A DNA stretch of 64,000 nucleotides from Ruania albidiflava DSM 18029 (GCF_000421225.1 NZ_ATWL01000007.1:1-64000); one strand, 5' to 3'; positions 18,495 through 26,839 are shown, numbered from the stretch's first letter. Notes: generated by a model from the letters alone, not told the origin. Translations and numbers: made by a program.

Positions 18495-18516
18495 TCGTGC
18501 CGGGGGTGTGGTGACG

Positions 18517-19716
18517 TCAGCGGCGCACCACCTGGTCGTACACCTGGATCATCGGTTCCGCCTGCACTGCCGCAGTGTCACGGGCGGAGACCATCGCTGT
18601 GCTCGCCCGGGTGAGCAGCTCCGGCTCGCGGCGCAGGCGCGCCAGCACCTCGGCCAGACCGGCCGCATCCGGGGTCGGTGCGGCGAACCCGGCCCCCTCG
18701 GGCACCACCTCGGCCAGGTCCGGGTCGGCATAGAGCACCGGCAGACCGGAGGCGATCGCCTCCAGGATCACCATCGGCTGGTTGTCGAAGTCCAGCGAGG
18801 AGCTGACCAGCACGTGGCTGCGGCGCATCTCGGCGAGCACCTCCGTCTGCGGCACCGACCCACCCAGCCGGACCCGGCTGCCCGCTGCCACCCGGGCCAC
18901 CGCACGGCGAGCGACGCCGTCACCGAACATGGTGCCCTGCACCCCGGCACCGGCCCGGTCCACTGCGTCCACGAACACCTCCGGCCGCTTCTCCGGCGAC
19001 AGCCGGCCCACCCACAGCGCCCGCAGCACCTCACCGGGTGCGAGCCCGCGCACCACCGGCGCCCCGACCCGCTCCAGCACGCTCGGCTCCACCCCGTTGG
19101 AGACCACTGTGGTCGGCGTGGCCACCCCGACCGCGGCCAGCTTGGTGGCGAAGTGCGCCGAGGGCACCACCAGGTGGTCGCTGGCTCGCGCCTGGGCCAC
19201 CATCAGCCGCCACATCCGCCGCGCCACCCGGCTGGCGGTGAACGGCGCCCCGGCCGAGACCTGCACCCCGGAGTGCGGCACCTGCCGGTGGTGCAACCAG
19301 GTGAGCAGACCCGTGGACAGGGCCGGCAGCGGCAGCACCGAGGCGGTGTACACGTCGATCCGGCCGTGCATCGTGTGCACCACCGGCAGGCCGAGCTCGC
19401 GCGCCACCCGGATCCCGGACAGTGCCGCGAACATCTCCGAGTGCGTGTGCACCACCTGCACCCTGCGGTCGGTCAGCTCGCGGCGGAGCACGGCGCGCAC
19501 CCGCGCCGGCGTCCAGGCGAACGGGTACCCGTCCGGGCGGAAGATGCCGGAGACCGGCAGTGTGACGATGCCCGGGTCGGAGCTGGGTTCGTCCGCGGGG
19601 CAGCACACCGTGACCTCGTGGCCGGCCCGCTGTAGGCCTTCGCGCAGCGCCTTCACTGCGGTCTGCACCCCACCGAGCGTGGGCAGGTAGTAGTCGGTCA
19701 GCAGGGCCACGCGCAT
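18517..19716 (-). CDS. Glycosyltransferase family 4 (GT-B fold)
   Basis: 399 residues. 'MRVALLTDYYLPTLGGVQTAVKALREGLQRAGHEVTV' is the GT4 N-terminal Rossmann half; 'RALWVGRLSPEKRPEVFVDAV' and 'VSSSLDFDNQPMVILEAIASGLPVLYADPDLAEVV' hold the nucleotide-sugar site with the E-x7-E type motif. 'VHTHSEMFAALSGIRVARELGLPVVHTMHG' resembles glycosyltransferases that build mannosylated or glucosylated lipids in actinobacteria. Donor and acceptor are uncertain. The start at 19716 fits the domain; the frame to 19800 overlaps the SDR gene promoter. It is divergent from the lipid-type cluster that follows and may act on its product. Confidence 0.88.
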   Translation of the reverse strand: MRVALLTDYYLPTLGGVQTAVKALREGLQRAGHEVTVCCPADEPSSDPGIVTLPVSGIFRPDGYPFAWTPARVRAVLRRELTDRRVQVVHTHSEMFAALSGIRVARELGLPVVHTMHGRIDVYTASVLPLPALSTGLLTWLHHRQVPHSGVQVSAGAPFTASRVARRMWRLMVAQARASDHLVVPSAHFATKLAAVGVATPTTVVSNGVEPSVLERVGAPVVRGLAPGEVLRALWVGRLSPEKRPEVFVDAVDRAGAGVQGTMFGDGVARRAVARVAAGSRVRLGGSVPQTEVLAEMRRSHVLVSSSLDFDNQPMVILEAIASGLPVLYADPDLAEVVPEGAGFAAPTPDAAGLAEVLARLRREPELLTRASTAMVSARDTAAVQAEPMIQVYDQVVRR

Positions 19717-19784
19717 GGGCTGAGCGTAGCGACCCCCGGGATGCCGCACGGCCTCTGGCCCGCAGCCTTTCGTAGGATGCCCGG

Positions 19785-20744
19785 ATGACGACGACAGCAC
19801 TGGTCACCGGGGCGAGCGGCTTCCTCGGCGGTCACGTCGTCGCCGAGCTGCGCGCGCACGGCTACCGGGTGATCGCCGCCGGCCGGAACGCCGCCGCGCT
19901 GCCCACCGGCGGTCCCACGCTGGTCGGGGATCTGGACGCCCTCGCCCGTACCGACCAGCCCGCCGACCTGGTGATCCACTGCGCCGCCCTGTCCACCCCC
20001 TGGGGCGCCTGGCGCGACTTCGCCCGCACCAACATCACCGGCACCGAACGGGTGCTCACCTACGCCCGCCGCAACGGCGTCCGCCGGATCGTGCACGTCT
20101 CCTCGCCGAGCATCTACGCCGCACCGCGGCACGCCACGAACATCACCGAGAACGAGGTGGATGCCGGCAACCGCCTCAACAACTACATCCGCTCCAAGGT
20201 CGCCGCCGAGGCCCTGCTGCACCGCGCTCGCCGGGAACCGGGCACTCCGGAGATCGTGATCCTCCGCCCCCGCGGCATCATCGGCCCCGGCGATTCCAGC
20301 CTGGTGCCCCGGCTGCTGGCCGTGGAGGAGAAGATCGGCATCCCGCTCTTCGAAGGCGGCCGCGCCCTGATCGACCTCACCTCAGTGCAGAACGTGGCCA
20401 CCGCGCTGCGCCTGGCCGCCGAGACCCCAGGAATCGACGGCGAGGCCATCAACATCACCAACGGCGACCCGCGCCCGTTCCGCAACCTGATCGATGCGCT
20501 CTTCGCCCGGCTCGGCCGCACCCCGCGCTACCGCCACCTGCCTACGAAACCCCTCTACGCCGTCGCCGGCCTGCTGGAAGCGGTCTACGCGAGCCTCCCC
20601 GGCCGCCCCGAGCCACCATTGACCCGGTACACGCTCAGCACGATCGCCTATTCCCAGACACTGGACATCTCGAAAGCCCGCGCGCTGCTCGGCTACACCC
20701 CGCAGGTCTCCCTGGACGAGAGCCTGGCCAGCTATGCCCGGTGA
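19785..20744 (+). CDS. Extended SDR: NAD(P)-dependent epimerase/dehydrogenase
   Basis: 319 residues. 'ALVTGASGFLGGHVVAELRAHGYRVIAAGR' is the NAD(P)-binding GxxGxxG loop; Tyr134 and Lys138 in 'NNYIRSKVAAE' form the catalytic YxxxK. 'LRPRGIIGPGDSSLVPRLL' and 'RALIDLTSVQNVATALRLA' are typical of the 3-beta-hydroxysteroid dehydrogenase/OleD-like branch, which reduces or oxidises beta-hydroxy or beta-keto acids and sterols. It is the first of four overlapping genes ending in a condensing enzyme, which favours a role on a 3-keto or 3-hydroxy acyl intermediate. That role is inferred from context. The next gene begins 11 bp before its stop. Confidence 0.87.
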   Translation: MTTTALVTGASGFLGGHVVAELRAHGYRVIAAGRNAAALPTGGPTLVGDLDALARTDQPADLVIHCAALSTPWGAWRDFARTNITGTERVLTYARRNGVRRIVHVSSPSIYAAPRHATNITENEVDAGNRLNNYIRSKVAAEALLHRARREPGTPEIVILRPRGIIGPGDSSLVPRLLAVEEKIGIPLFEGGRALIDLTSVQNVATALRLAAETPGIDGEAINITNGDPRPFRNLIDALFARLGRTPRYRHLPTKPLYAVAGLLEAVYASLPGRPEPPLTRYTLSTIAYSQTLDISKARALLGYTPQVSLDESLASYAR

Positions 20745-21513
20745 CCTGCGCGCCTACACCTGCGGGCACACCCACCACGACCTCGCCCAGCTGGTCTCCG
20801 GCCACCGGCGGGAACACCGCCGGTTCCCCTCGACCGTGTTCTGCTACCGCAGCGGCGACCGGGTGGTGCTCTTCGACACCGGCTACGCCCCGCAGCCCTG
20901 GAGTGTCGGTCTGACCGGGCGGCTCTACCAGCGGCTGCTGCCCCCTGAGCTGCCGCCGGGCGAGGACGTGGCCGACCAGCTGGACCCGGCGAGCGTGACC
21001 CACGTGGTGCTCTCCCACCTGCACCCGGACCACATCGGCGGGCTGCGGCACTTCTCCCACGCCCACCTGGTGCTGCACCGCGACCAGCTGGCCACCCTGG
21101 CCGGCCCGCGGCTGCGGGAGGGGCTGCTGCGCGGGCTGCTGCCGGACTGGTTCGCCGAGGCGACGCAGCAGACCGACCGGTGCACCGCCGTCGAGGATCT
21201 CACCCCGGGGCCGGCCGGTCTGGGCAGCTACGACCTGTTCGGCGACGGCAGCTACCAGCTGGTGCACCTGCCCGGCCACGCCCGCGGCCACCTCGGTGCC
21301 CTGGTCGAGGACCGGGTGCTGCTCGCCGGGGATGCCGCCTGGGGGCGGGACCTGCTCGAGCAGGTAGACCGGATGCGCGCGGTGCCCCGCTGGATCACCT
21401 ACGACGGCGCAGCTCACCGGGACACGGCCCGTCGCCTCCTCGAGGTCGAGCGTGGGGGAGCGCGGCTGCTCTTCTCCCACGACGACCACCCCAGCGGGGT
21501 GAACCTGCTGTGA
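20734..21513 (+). CDS. Metallo-beta-lactamase-fold hydrolase
   Basis: 259 residues. The metal motif is H95-L-H97-P-D99-H100 in 'VVLSHLHPDHIGGLRHF'. Further ligands are probably His in 'VHLPGHARGHLGALV', Asp in 'LLAGDAAWG' and the final His in 'LLFSHDDHP'. The pattern is close to N-acyl-homoserine lactonases and related lactonase/esterase members, so hydrolysis of a lactone, thioester or ester is plausible. It overlaps the SDR gene by 11 bp and the adenylating enzyme by 4 bp (GTGA). Cytoplasmic: no signal peptide is seen. Confidence 0.87.
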   Translation: MPGDLRAYTCGHTHHDLAQLVSGHRREHRRFPSTVFCYRSGDRVVLFDTGYAPQPWSVGLTGRLYQRLLPPELPPGEDVADQLDPASVTHVVLSHLHPDHIGGLRHFSHAHLVLHRDQLATLAGPRLREGLLRGLLPDWFAEATQQTDRCTAVEDLTPGPAGLGSYDLFGDGSYQLVHLPGHARGHLGALVEDRVLLAGDAAWGRDLLEQVDRMRAVPRWITYDGAAHRDTARRLLEVERGGARLLFSHDDHPSGVNLL

Positions 21514-22820
21514 GCAAGCTGCGCACCGCCGTCGTGCTGGCCAGGACCCGCTGGGGCTGGCGGCCGCGCACCCGAGCAGCCCTGGAGCGCTACCAGCAGC
21601 GCCGCATCCGGGCGCACCTGCGGTTCCTGCGCGCCCGGTCCCCGTTCTACGCGGATGTGCGCACGCTGGCCGAGGCGCCGGTGATGGACAAGCAGACGAT
21701 GATGGCGAACTTCGATGCACTGAACACCGTGGGCGTACGCCGGGCCGAGGCGGAGGCGCTCGCGCTGGCGGCCGAGCGGTCCCGCGACTTCACGCCGATG
21801 CTGGGGAACGTGGCGGTCGGGCTGTCCTCGGGCACCTCCGGGCACCGCGGGCTGTTCCTGGTCAGCCCTGCCGATCGCGATGCGTGGGCCGGCACCGTGC
21901 TGGCGCTCACGCTCCCGCCGGGGCTGGTCGGGCACCGGATCGCGCTGTTCCTGCGCGCCAACAACGCGCTGTACGAGTCGGTGCGCTCCCGGCTGGTGGA
22001 CTTCCGGTACTTCGACCTGACGGTCCCGGTGGGCCAGCACCTGGCTGACCTGGTGGAGTACCGGCCGACGATCCTGGTGGCGCCGCCGTCGGTGCTGCGG
22101 CTGCTCGCCGGTGCCGGTTCGCGGCTGGGCGGGCTGCAGCGGGTGTACTCGGTGGCCGAGGTGCTGGACGAGGGGGAGGCGGAGTCCTTGGCGAGGGCGT
22201 TCGGGCAGCAGCACCTGCACCAGCTCTACCAGTGCACGGAGGGGTTCCTCGCCCGCACCTGCGAGCACGGAGTGCTGCACCTGAACGAGCAGCACGTGCT
22301 CATCGAACCGGAGTGGCTGGACGAGCGGCGGTTCACCCCCGTGGTCACCGACTTCTCCCGCCGCACCCAACCGATCGTGCGGTATCGGCTGAACGACGTG
22401 CTGGTCGCCCGTCGGGGACCGTGCCCGTGCGGCAGCGTGCTGCGCGCGATCGAGCGGATCGAGGGCCGTGCGGACGACACCTTGCTGCTCGACGGGCGGG
22501 TGGTGTTCGCGGACCTGGTCTCCCGGGCGGTGATCGCTGCGGACGGGTTCACCGAGTATGCCGTGGTGCAGACCGGACCGGACCGGCTCCAGGTACAGCT
22601 GGACGAGCTGGCGGCGGCGCCGGCGGTGGGCGTCGAGCTGGACCGGCTGTGGCAGCGGCTGGGGCTGGCGGCGCCGGCGGTGGAGTTCGTCCCGTATGCT
22701 GCCGATCCGGGAGTGAAGCGGCGCCGAGTGCGGCGGGACTGGCAGGGGACAGCGGATGCGGCAGTGCGAGATCGCCGGGTGGGGGACCGACCTTCCGGAC
22801 CGGGTGGTGCGGTTCGGTGA
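21510..22820 (+). CDS. PaaK/F390 synthetase-related adenylate-forming enzyme
   Basis: 436 residues. 'VGLSSGTSGHRGLFLVSPADR' is the nucleotide-binding A3-type loop; 'YQCTEGFLARTCEHGVLHLNE' and 'TDFSRRTQPIVRYRLNDVLVARRGPCPCGSVLRAIERIEGRADD' follow the order seen in phenylacetate-CoA ligase and coenzyme F390 synthetase relatives, including the CPCG cysteine pair. The enzyme should activate a carboxylate as an acyl-adenylate; transfer to CoA, a carrier or an internal hydroxyl cannot be decided. GTG 21510 overlaps the previous stop. The last 65 bp overlap the condensing-enzyme gene, an unusually long overlap, and the final residues ('DRRVGDRPSGPGGAVR') look like run-on sequence. Confidence 0.85.
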   Translation: MSKLRTAVVLARTRWGWRPRTRAALERYQQRRIRAHLRFLRARSPFYADVRTLAEAPVMDKQTMMANFDALNTVGVRRAEAEALALAAERSRDFTPMLGNVAVGLSSGTSGHRGLFLVSPADRDAWAGTVLALTLPPGLVGHRIALFLRANNALYESVRSRLVDFRYFDLTVPVGQHLADLVEYRPTILVAPPSVLRLLAGAGSRLGGLQRVYSVAEVLDEGEAESLARAFGQQHLHQLYQCTEGFLARTCEHGVLHLNEQHVLIEPEWLDERRFTPVVTDFSRRTQPIVRYRLNDVLVARRGPCPCGSVLRAIERIEGRADDTLLLDGRVVFADLVSRAVIAADGFTEYAVVQTGPDRLQVQLDELAAAPAVGVELDRLWQRLGLAAPAVEFVPYAADPGVKRRRVRRDWQGTADAAVRDRRVGDRPSGPGGAVR

Positions 22821-23700
22821 CCAGACCCGGTACCGCATCGCCGAGGGCCGTAGCCAGCTGGACCTGCTCGCCGCCGCTGCTGGTCAGGCGCTGGACCGGG
22901 CCGGGCTGGGGCCGGCGGACATCGACTGCGTGATCGGTGCCGTGGCTGGGGACCTGCAGCCGATCCCGTGCACTGCGGCGCTGGTGTGGGAGCGGCTCGC
23001 GCCCCGGTCGCAGGTGGCGGCGTTCGACGTGAACTCCACGTGCACCTCGTTCATCACCGCTGTGGACGTGGCCTCCCGCTACCTGGTGGACGGCGAGTAC
23101 CAGCGGGTGCTGATCGTCTCCGGGGACGTGGGGTCGCGGTTCCTCAACCCGGGCCAGCGGGAGAGCAACGAGCTGTTCTCCGACGCCGCGGCGGCCGTGG
23201 TGCTGACCGCTGGTGCGGACCCGGAGCGCGGGGTGTTGACCAGCCTGCAGCAGACCTGGGCCGAGCACGCCCACGACACCGAGATCCGCGGTGGCGGGTC
23301 GCTGGTGCCGCCGTACGCCTACTCGGCCGAGCGGACCGCAGACTATGAGTTCGACATGGATGGGCGCCGCGCGCTGCGGAACATGGTGCGGGTGCTGCCG
23401 GGGTTCTTCGAGGAGTTCTTCGACCGGCTGGGCTCGTCGGTCGGGTTGGGCCTGGCGGACGTGGACCTGTTCGTGCCGCACCAGGCCAGCCGGGCACTCG
23501 GTCTGGCGATGCGGCGGATCGGTATCCCGCCGGAGCAGTACATCGACTGGGTCAGCGACTACGGGAACATGGTCTCCGCCTCGGTGCCGTTCGTGCTGGC
23601 ACGCTGCCTGGACTCTGGCCGGGTGCGGCGGGGCGACCTGGTGGTCCTGTGTGGCACGGCGGCCGGGCTGACCGCGAATGCCCTGGCCCTGCGGCTGTAA
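22756..23700 (+). CDS. 3-oxoacyl-ACP synthase III-like condensing enzyme
   Basis: 314 residues of thiolase fold. The KAS III triad is complete: Cys96 in 'NSTCTSF', His242 in 'VPHQAS' and Asn271 in 'YGNMVSAS', with nearly the spacing of E. coli FabH. The N-terminal 'IAGWGTDLPDRVVRFGDQTRYRIAEG' is typical of FabH/OleA-like enzymes outside core fatty-acid synthesis. It should make a 3-ketoacyl product by decarboxylative or non-decarboxylative Claisen condensation. With the SDR, MBL and adenylating enzymes it forms a compact four-gene unit. The stop is followed by a C-rich stretch and copy 2 of the palindromic repeat. Confidence 0.88.
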   Translation: MRQCEIAGWGTDLPDRVVRFGDQTRYRIAEGRSQLDLLAAAAGQALDRAGLGPADIDCVIGAVAGDLQPIPCTAALVWERLAPRSQVAAFDVNSTCTSFITAVDVASRYLVDGEYQRVLIVSGDVGSRFLNPGQRESNELFSDAAAAVVLTAGADPERGVLTSLQQTWAEHAHDTEIRGGGSLVPPYAYSAERTADYEFDMDGRRALRNMVRVLPGFFEEFFDRLGSSVGLGLADVDLFVPHQASRALGLAMRRIGIPPEQYIDWVSDYGNMVSASVPFVLARCLDSGRVRRGDLVVLCGTAAGLTANALALRL

Positions 23701-23749
23701 TTGCCCTTCTGTCCCCCGCCGCCGCGCCCCCACCCCCCTCTTCCCGCGA

Positions 23750-23799
23750 GGGTGCACTTATGGTTGGAAATCCGGCGATTCGCAACCATGAGGGCACCC
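23750..23799. repeat. 50-bp imperfect palindrome, copy 2
   Basis: Arms GGGTGCacTtATGGTTG and CAACCATgAgGGCACCC pair with few mismatches. It lies 49 bp after the condensing-enzyme stop, so it may act as a terminator. The reverse complement of copy 1 (18445-18494) aligns with it at nearly all positions, and both are exactly 50 bp. A further GGTGCACC arm follows at 23813-23820. Confidence 0.82.
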
Positions 23800-23883
23800 T
23801 CGTGCAACCACAGGTGCACCGTCGTCCACAGCCCCCGGGTACGTGAGTCTCACGGTCGCTTCGGGTGGTGCTGGAATCGGCGG

Positions 23884-24813
23884 ATGCCGGACAGTCGCAT
23901 CGTGCAGCGAGCCGAGGTGCTGGCAGGACGCCAGGCCGGGTTGCTCAGCTATGATCAGGTCCTCCAGGAGGGGCTGACCCGGGGAGATCTGCGGCAGCTG
24001 CTGGTGACCGGTCGGTGGCAGCGGCAGACCAGGGGCGTGTACCGGACCCCGGTGGTGCCGCTGGATGACCGGTATGACATGGCCCGCCACCGGATGGCGT
24101 GGACCGGGCTGCTGGCGGTCCCCGGCGGAGTGGCCACCGGGATGGCCGCTGTGGCGTTGCACCGGATCCAAGGACTGCCGCAGCGCATCCCGGCCGAGGT
24201 CTGCCTGCCCGGCGGCACCAGCCAGCGGGGACCGAAGGGGATCCGGGTGCGGCGCTACCGGTCCGGTATGCCGGTGCTGGAGATCGGCGGCTTCCCGGTG
24301 GCAGACGTGACCGCGGCGATCGCGCAGGCACTTCGGGACCTGGGCCGTGAGCACGGCGTGGCGATCCTGGACTCCGCCCTGCACCTGGGCAGGCTCCATG
24401 CGGGAACGCTGCGCGAAGTCAACGACCTGCTCACTGGCTGTCCCGGCGCCCGCAAGGCCCGCAGCTACCTCGTCCTCGCAGACGGCCGCGCGGACTCCCC
24501 GCTCGAGACGTGGGCGCGGCTGGTGTTCACCGATGCCGGACTGCCGCCGACCACGCTGCAGAAGGAGTTCGTGGACGAGCGGGGCCGGCGGATCGCGAAG
24601 GGAGACCTTGCCTGGCGGCGCTCGGATGGTAGCTGGGTGTCGGTGGAGATGGACGGACAGGAGGTGCACTCTGCCCCAGGCGCCGTGTTCCGGGACCGCC
24701 GCCGGCAGAACCATCTGATGCTGGACCGTGGGCTCACGCTGCTCAGGTTCACTGGCCGGGACCTGCGGGACGGCTCCGCCGTGGCCATGCTGCGCCAGGC
24801 GCTCGGCGCGTGA
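23884..24813 (+). CDS. AbiEi-like winged-helix protein with DUF559/Vsr-like nuclease fold
   Basis: 309 residues. Residues 1-60 ('LLSYDQVLQEGLTRGDLRQLLVTGRWQRQTRGVYRT') match the short winged-helix found at the N-terminus of AbiEi-type antitoxins and related actinobacterial proteins. Residues about 200-309 ('SPLETWARLVFTDAGLP', 'GDLAWRRSDGSWVSVEMDG', 'DRRRQNHLMLDRGLTLLRFT') match the DUF559/very-short-patch-repair endonuclease-like fold with its Asp...Glu-x-Asp core. No AbiEii-like nucleotidyltransferase toxin is adjacent. Such proteins are very common in actinobacteria, often in several copies, and their function is unknown. ATG 23884 starts the domain; the upstream frame crosses the repeat. 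Confidence 0.8.
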   Translation: MPDSRIVQRAEVLAGRQAGLLSYDQVLQEGLTRGDLRQLLVTGRWQRQTRGVYRTPVVPLDDRYDMARHRMAWTGLLAVPGGVATGMAAVALHRIQGLPQRIPAEVCLPGGTSQRGPKGIRVRRYRSGMPVLEIGGFPVADVTAAIAQALRDLGREHGVAILDSALHLGRLHAGTLREVNDLLTGCPGARKARSYLVLADGRADSPLETWARLVFTDAGLPPTTLQKEFVDERGRRIAKGDLAWRRSDGSWVSVEMDGQEVHSAPGAVFRDRRRQNHLMLDRGLTLLRFTGRDLRDGSAVAMLRQALGA

Positions 24814-24843
24814 GGGCACGGAAGTTTCCTAGACTCGGGCGGT

Positions 24844-26037
24844 GTGACCCGCCCCGCCATCCCCACTGAGATCAAGGTGTTGGTGGCGGCCGCGTTCGTC
24901 ATCGCGGTCGGTTTCGGTCTGGTGTCCCCGGTGCTGCCCGCCTACGCGCGCTCCTTCGACGTCGGTGTGGCCGCCGCGTCGGTGGTCGTCTCCGCGTTCG
25001 CGTTCTTCCGGCTCGTGTTCGCGCCCGCCGGCGGCGCGCTGGTGGTGAAGCTGGGGGAGCGGCCGGTGTACGTGGCTGGGCTGGTCATCGTCGCGCTCAG
25101 CTCCTTGGCGACGGCGTTCGCCCAGTCCTACGTCCAGCTCCTGGTGGTGCGGGGGTTGGGTGGGGTCGGTTCGACCATGTTCACCGTCTCGGCGATGTCC
25201 CTGGTGGTGCGGCTGGCGCCGCCCTCGATCCGCGGCCGGTGCACGTCGGCGTATGCGACGGCGTTCCTGCTCGGTGGGATGCTCGGGCCGGTGCTCGGCG
25301 GACTGCTCGCCGAGTTCGGACTGCGGGTGCCGTTCGTGGTGTACGCGGTGGCGCTGTTCATCGCAGCGCTCGTGGTGGCGATCTGGCTGAGGGGTGCCCG
25401 GCTACGACCCGGACAGGAGCAGACCGAGCAGCTGCCGATGCGGGTGCGTGAGGCCTGGCACTCCTCGGCGTTCCGCGCGGCGCTGGTGTCCGGGTTCGCC
25501 AACGGCTGGAGCAACTTCGGCGTGCGAGTGGGGGTGCTGCCGCAGCTCGCCGTCGCCGTGCACGACGACACCTGGGTGGCCGGTGCGGCGCTCGCCGCGG
25601 CCTCGGTCGGCACCGCGGCCACCTTGCAGTTCTCCGGCCGGTGGGCGGACTCGGTGGGACGGCGTCCACTGGTGCTCGCCGGGCTGCTGGTCACTGCGAT
25701 CGGGTTGGGGCTGATCGGTCTGTCGAACGGGCTGGTGGTGCTGCTCGCACTGTCGGTGTTCTCTGGGATCGGTGGCGGGCTGCTGAACCCGGCGCAGCAG
25801 GCGACGCTGGCGGACATCGTGGGTAGCGACCGGTCGGGGAGCAAGGTGCTGGCGACGTTCCAGATGGCTCAGGACACCGGCGCGATCCTCGGTCCGATAC
25901 TTATCGGCCTGGTGGCTGACAACTTTGGTTTCGCCTGGGCGTTCGGGGTGACCGGTGTGGTGGCGCTGGCGGCGATGCTGCCCTGGCTCACTGCTGAGGA
26001 GACGATGCCTGAGATGGAGATGGCGCCGCGGCGGTGA
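24844..26037 (+). CDS. MFS transporter
   Basis: 397 residues with twelve predicted transmembrane helices. 'LPAYARSFDVGVAAASVVVSAFAFFRLVFAPAGGALVVKLGERPVYVAG' includes the helix 1-3 region and the loop 2-3 motif A variant; 'GGVGSTMFTVSAMSLVVRLAPPSIRGRCTSAYATAFLLGGMLGPVLGG' is motif C-like as in drug:H+ antiporters. 'RWADSVGRRPLVLAG' is the second-half motif A copy. It is most likely an exporter; the substrate is unknown. GTG 24844 lies 31 bp after the preceding gene. Confidence 0.88.
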   Translation: MTRPAIPTEIKVLVAAAFVIAVGFGLVSPVLPAYARSFDVGVAAASVVVSAFAFFRLVFAPAGGALVVKLGERPVYVAGLVIVALSSLATAFAQSYVQLLVVRGLGGVGSTMFTVSAMSLVVRLAPPSIRGRCTSAYATAFLLGGMLGPVLGGLLAEFGLRVPFVVYAVALFIAALVVAIWLRGARLRPGQEQTEQLPMRVREAWHSSAFRAALVSGFANGWSNFGVRVGVLPQLAVAVHDDTWVAGAALAAASVGTAATLQFSGRWADSVGRRPLVLAGLLVTAIGLGLIGLSNGLVVLLALSVFSGIGGGLLNPAQQATLADIVGSDRSGSKVLATFQMAQDTGAILGPILIGLVADNFGFAWAFGVTGVVALAAMLPWLTAEETMPEMEMAPRR

Positions 26038-26158
26038 ATCGGACATTCACCGTCGATGCCGAACTCGGGAGCAGGAGCCGCGTGGTCCGACATGGGCGGA
26101 GTTTCCTACGGTCGCGCGTCGGCGTCTTGGGCAGGGTGCAGTCGGGAGCGAGAGAAGG

Positions 26159-26193
26159 TTGTCCACAAGTGGGTGTCGCACCTCACACTTGTG
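26159..26193. promoter_or_regulatory. DnaA-box-like sequence and nested hairpin
   Basis: TTGTCCACA at 26159-26167 matches the actinobacterial DnaA-box consensus. It runs into an inverted repeat: CACAAGTG (26164-26171) pairs with CACTTGTG (26186-26193), and GGTG/CACC form an inner stem with a 3-base loop. It lies just before the lipoprotein start. A regulatory hairpin or protein-binding site is possible; a single box is not an origin. Confidence 0.4.
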
Positions 26194-26209
26194 TGGCATG
26201 GTCGATGGC

Positions 26210-26839
26210 ATGAGGAGCCGATGGGGACGGCTGGTGTGGGTGTTGGCAGGGCTGCTGGCGCTCACCGGCTGCACGCAGCCTGAGGCTGACGGGGCGGAGC
26301 CGCCGACAGTGACGCAGAGCCCGCAAGAGACGGTTGAGCCGACCTCCGATGCGCCGGGCGACGACGGTTCCGATGCGGGGAACGAGGATCCCCCAGTGCC
26401 GCAAGAGGTGGAGGCACCGGAGCGGCCGGCGGCGATGGACGAGGAGACCGTCGACGGTGCCATCGCGGCCGCGAAGTACTTCATGGAGCTGTATCCGTAC
26501 ATCTACGCGACAGGTGACCTAGAGGAGTGGGATGCGCTAAGCGATGAGGGTTGTGGCTTCTGCGTCAACGTGGCTGAGCAGGTGGAGGCGTTGTATAGCG
26601 CCGGCGGGTATGCCACGGGTGTTGCTACTGAGATTTATGCGGAGTATGGAGGCGGCCCATACAGCGACGATGTGTACATCGTTGACCTTGGGGTGCGATT
26701 CGAGGAATCGGTATTCGTCGCGAACGATGGTGTGCGGACTGAGTACGACGCTGAAGACCGTCCCGAGTTCAGTCTGTCGCTCGCCTGGCAGACCGATGGA
26801 TGGGTGGTCCTTGGGGTCGACGCTGGAGCGGAAGCATGA
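26210..26839 (+). CDS. DUF6318-type lipoprotein
   Basis: 209 residues. 'MRSRWGRLVWVLAGLLALTGCTQ' is a lipoprotein signal peptide with lipobox LTGC. An acidic, Pro/Ser/Thr-rich linker follows, then a domain 'TVDGAIAAAKYFMELYPYIYATGDLEEWDALSDEGCGFCVNVAEQVEALYSAGG' with the Cys-x2-Cys and Tyr-rich helix that I associate with DUF6318 proteins of Micrococcales. Function is unknown. ATG 26210 or ATG 26198 could start it; neither has a clear ribosome-binding site. The end overlaps the next exported-protein gene (ATGA). From about 26,500 the base composition drops compared with neighbours. Confidence 0.78.
   Translation: MRSRWGRLVWVLAGLLALTGCTQPEADGAEPPTVTQSPQETVEPTSDAPGDDGSDAGNEDPPVPQEVEAPERPAAMDEETVDGAIAAAKYFMELYPYIYATGDLEEWDALSDEGCGFCVNVAEQVEALYSAGGYATGVATEIYAEYGGGPYSDDVYIVDLGVRFEESVFVANDGVRTEYDAEDRPEFSLSLAWQTDGWVVLGVDAGAEA

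Noticed and set aside
26159-26167. Replication origin signalled by a DnaA box
   Set aside because: A single box without a cluster, A+T-rich unwinding region or dnaA/dnaN nearby is not an origin.
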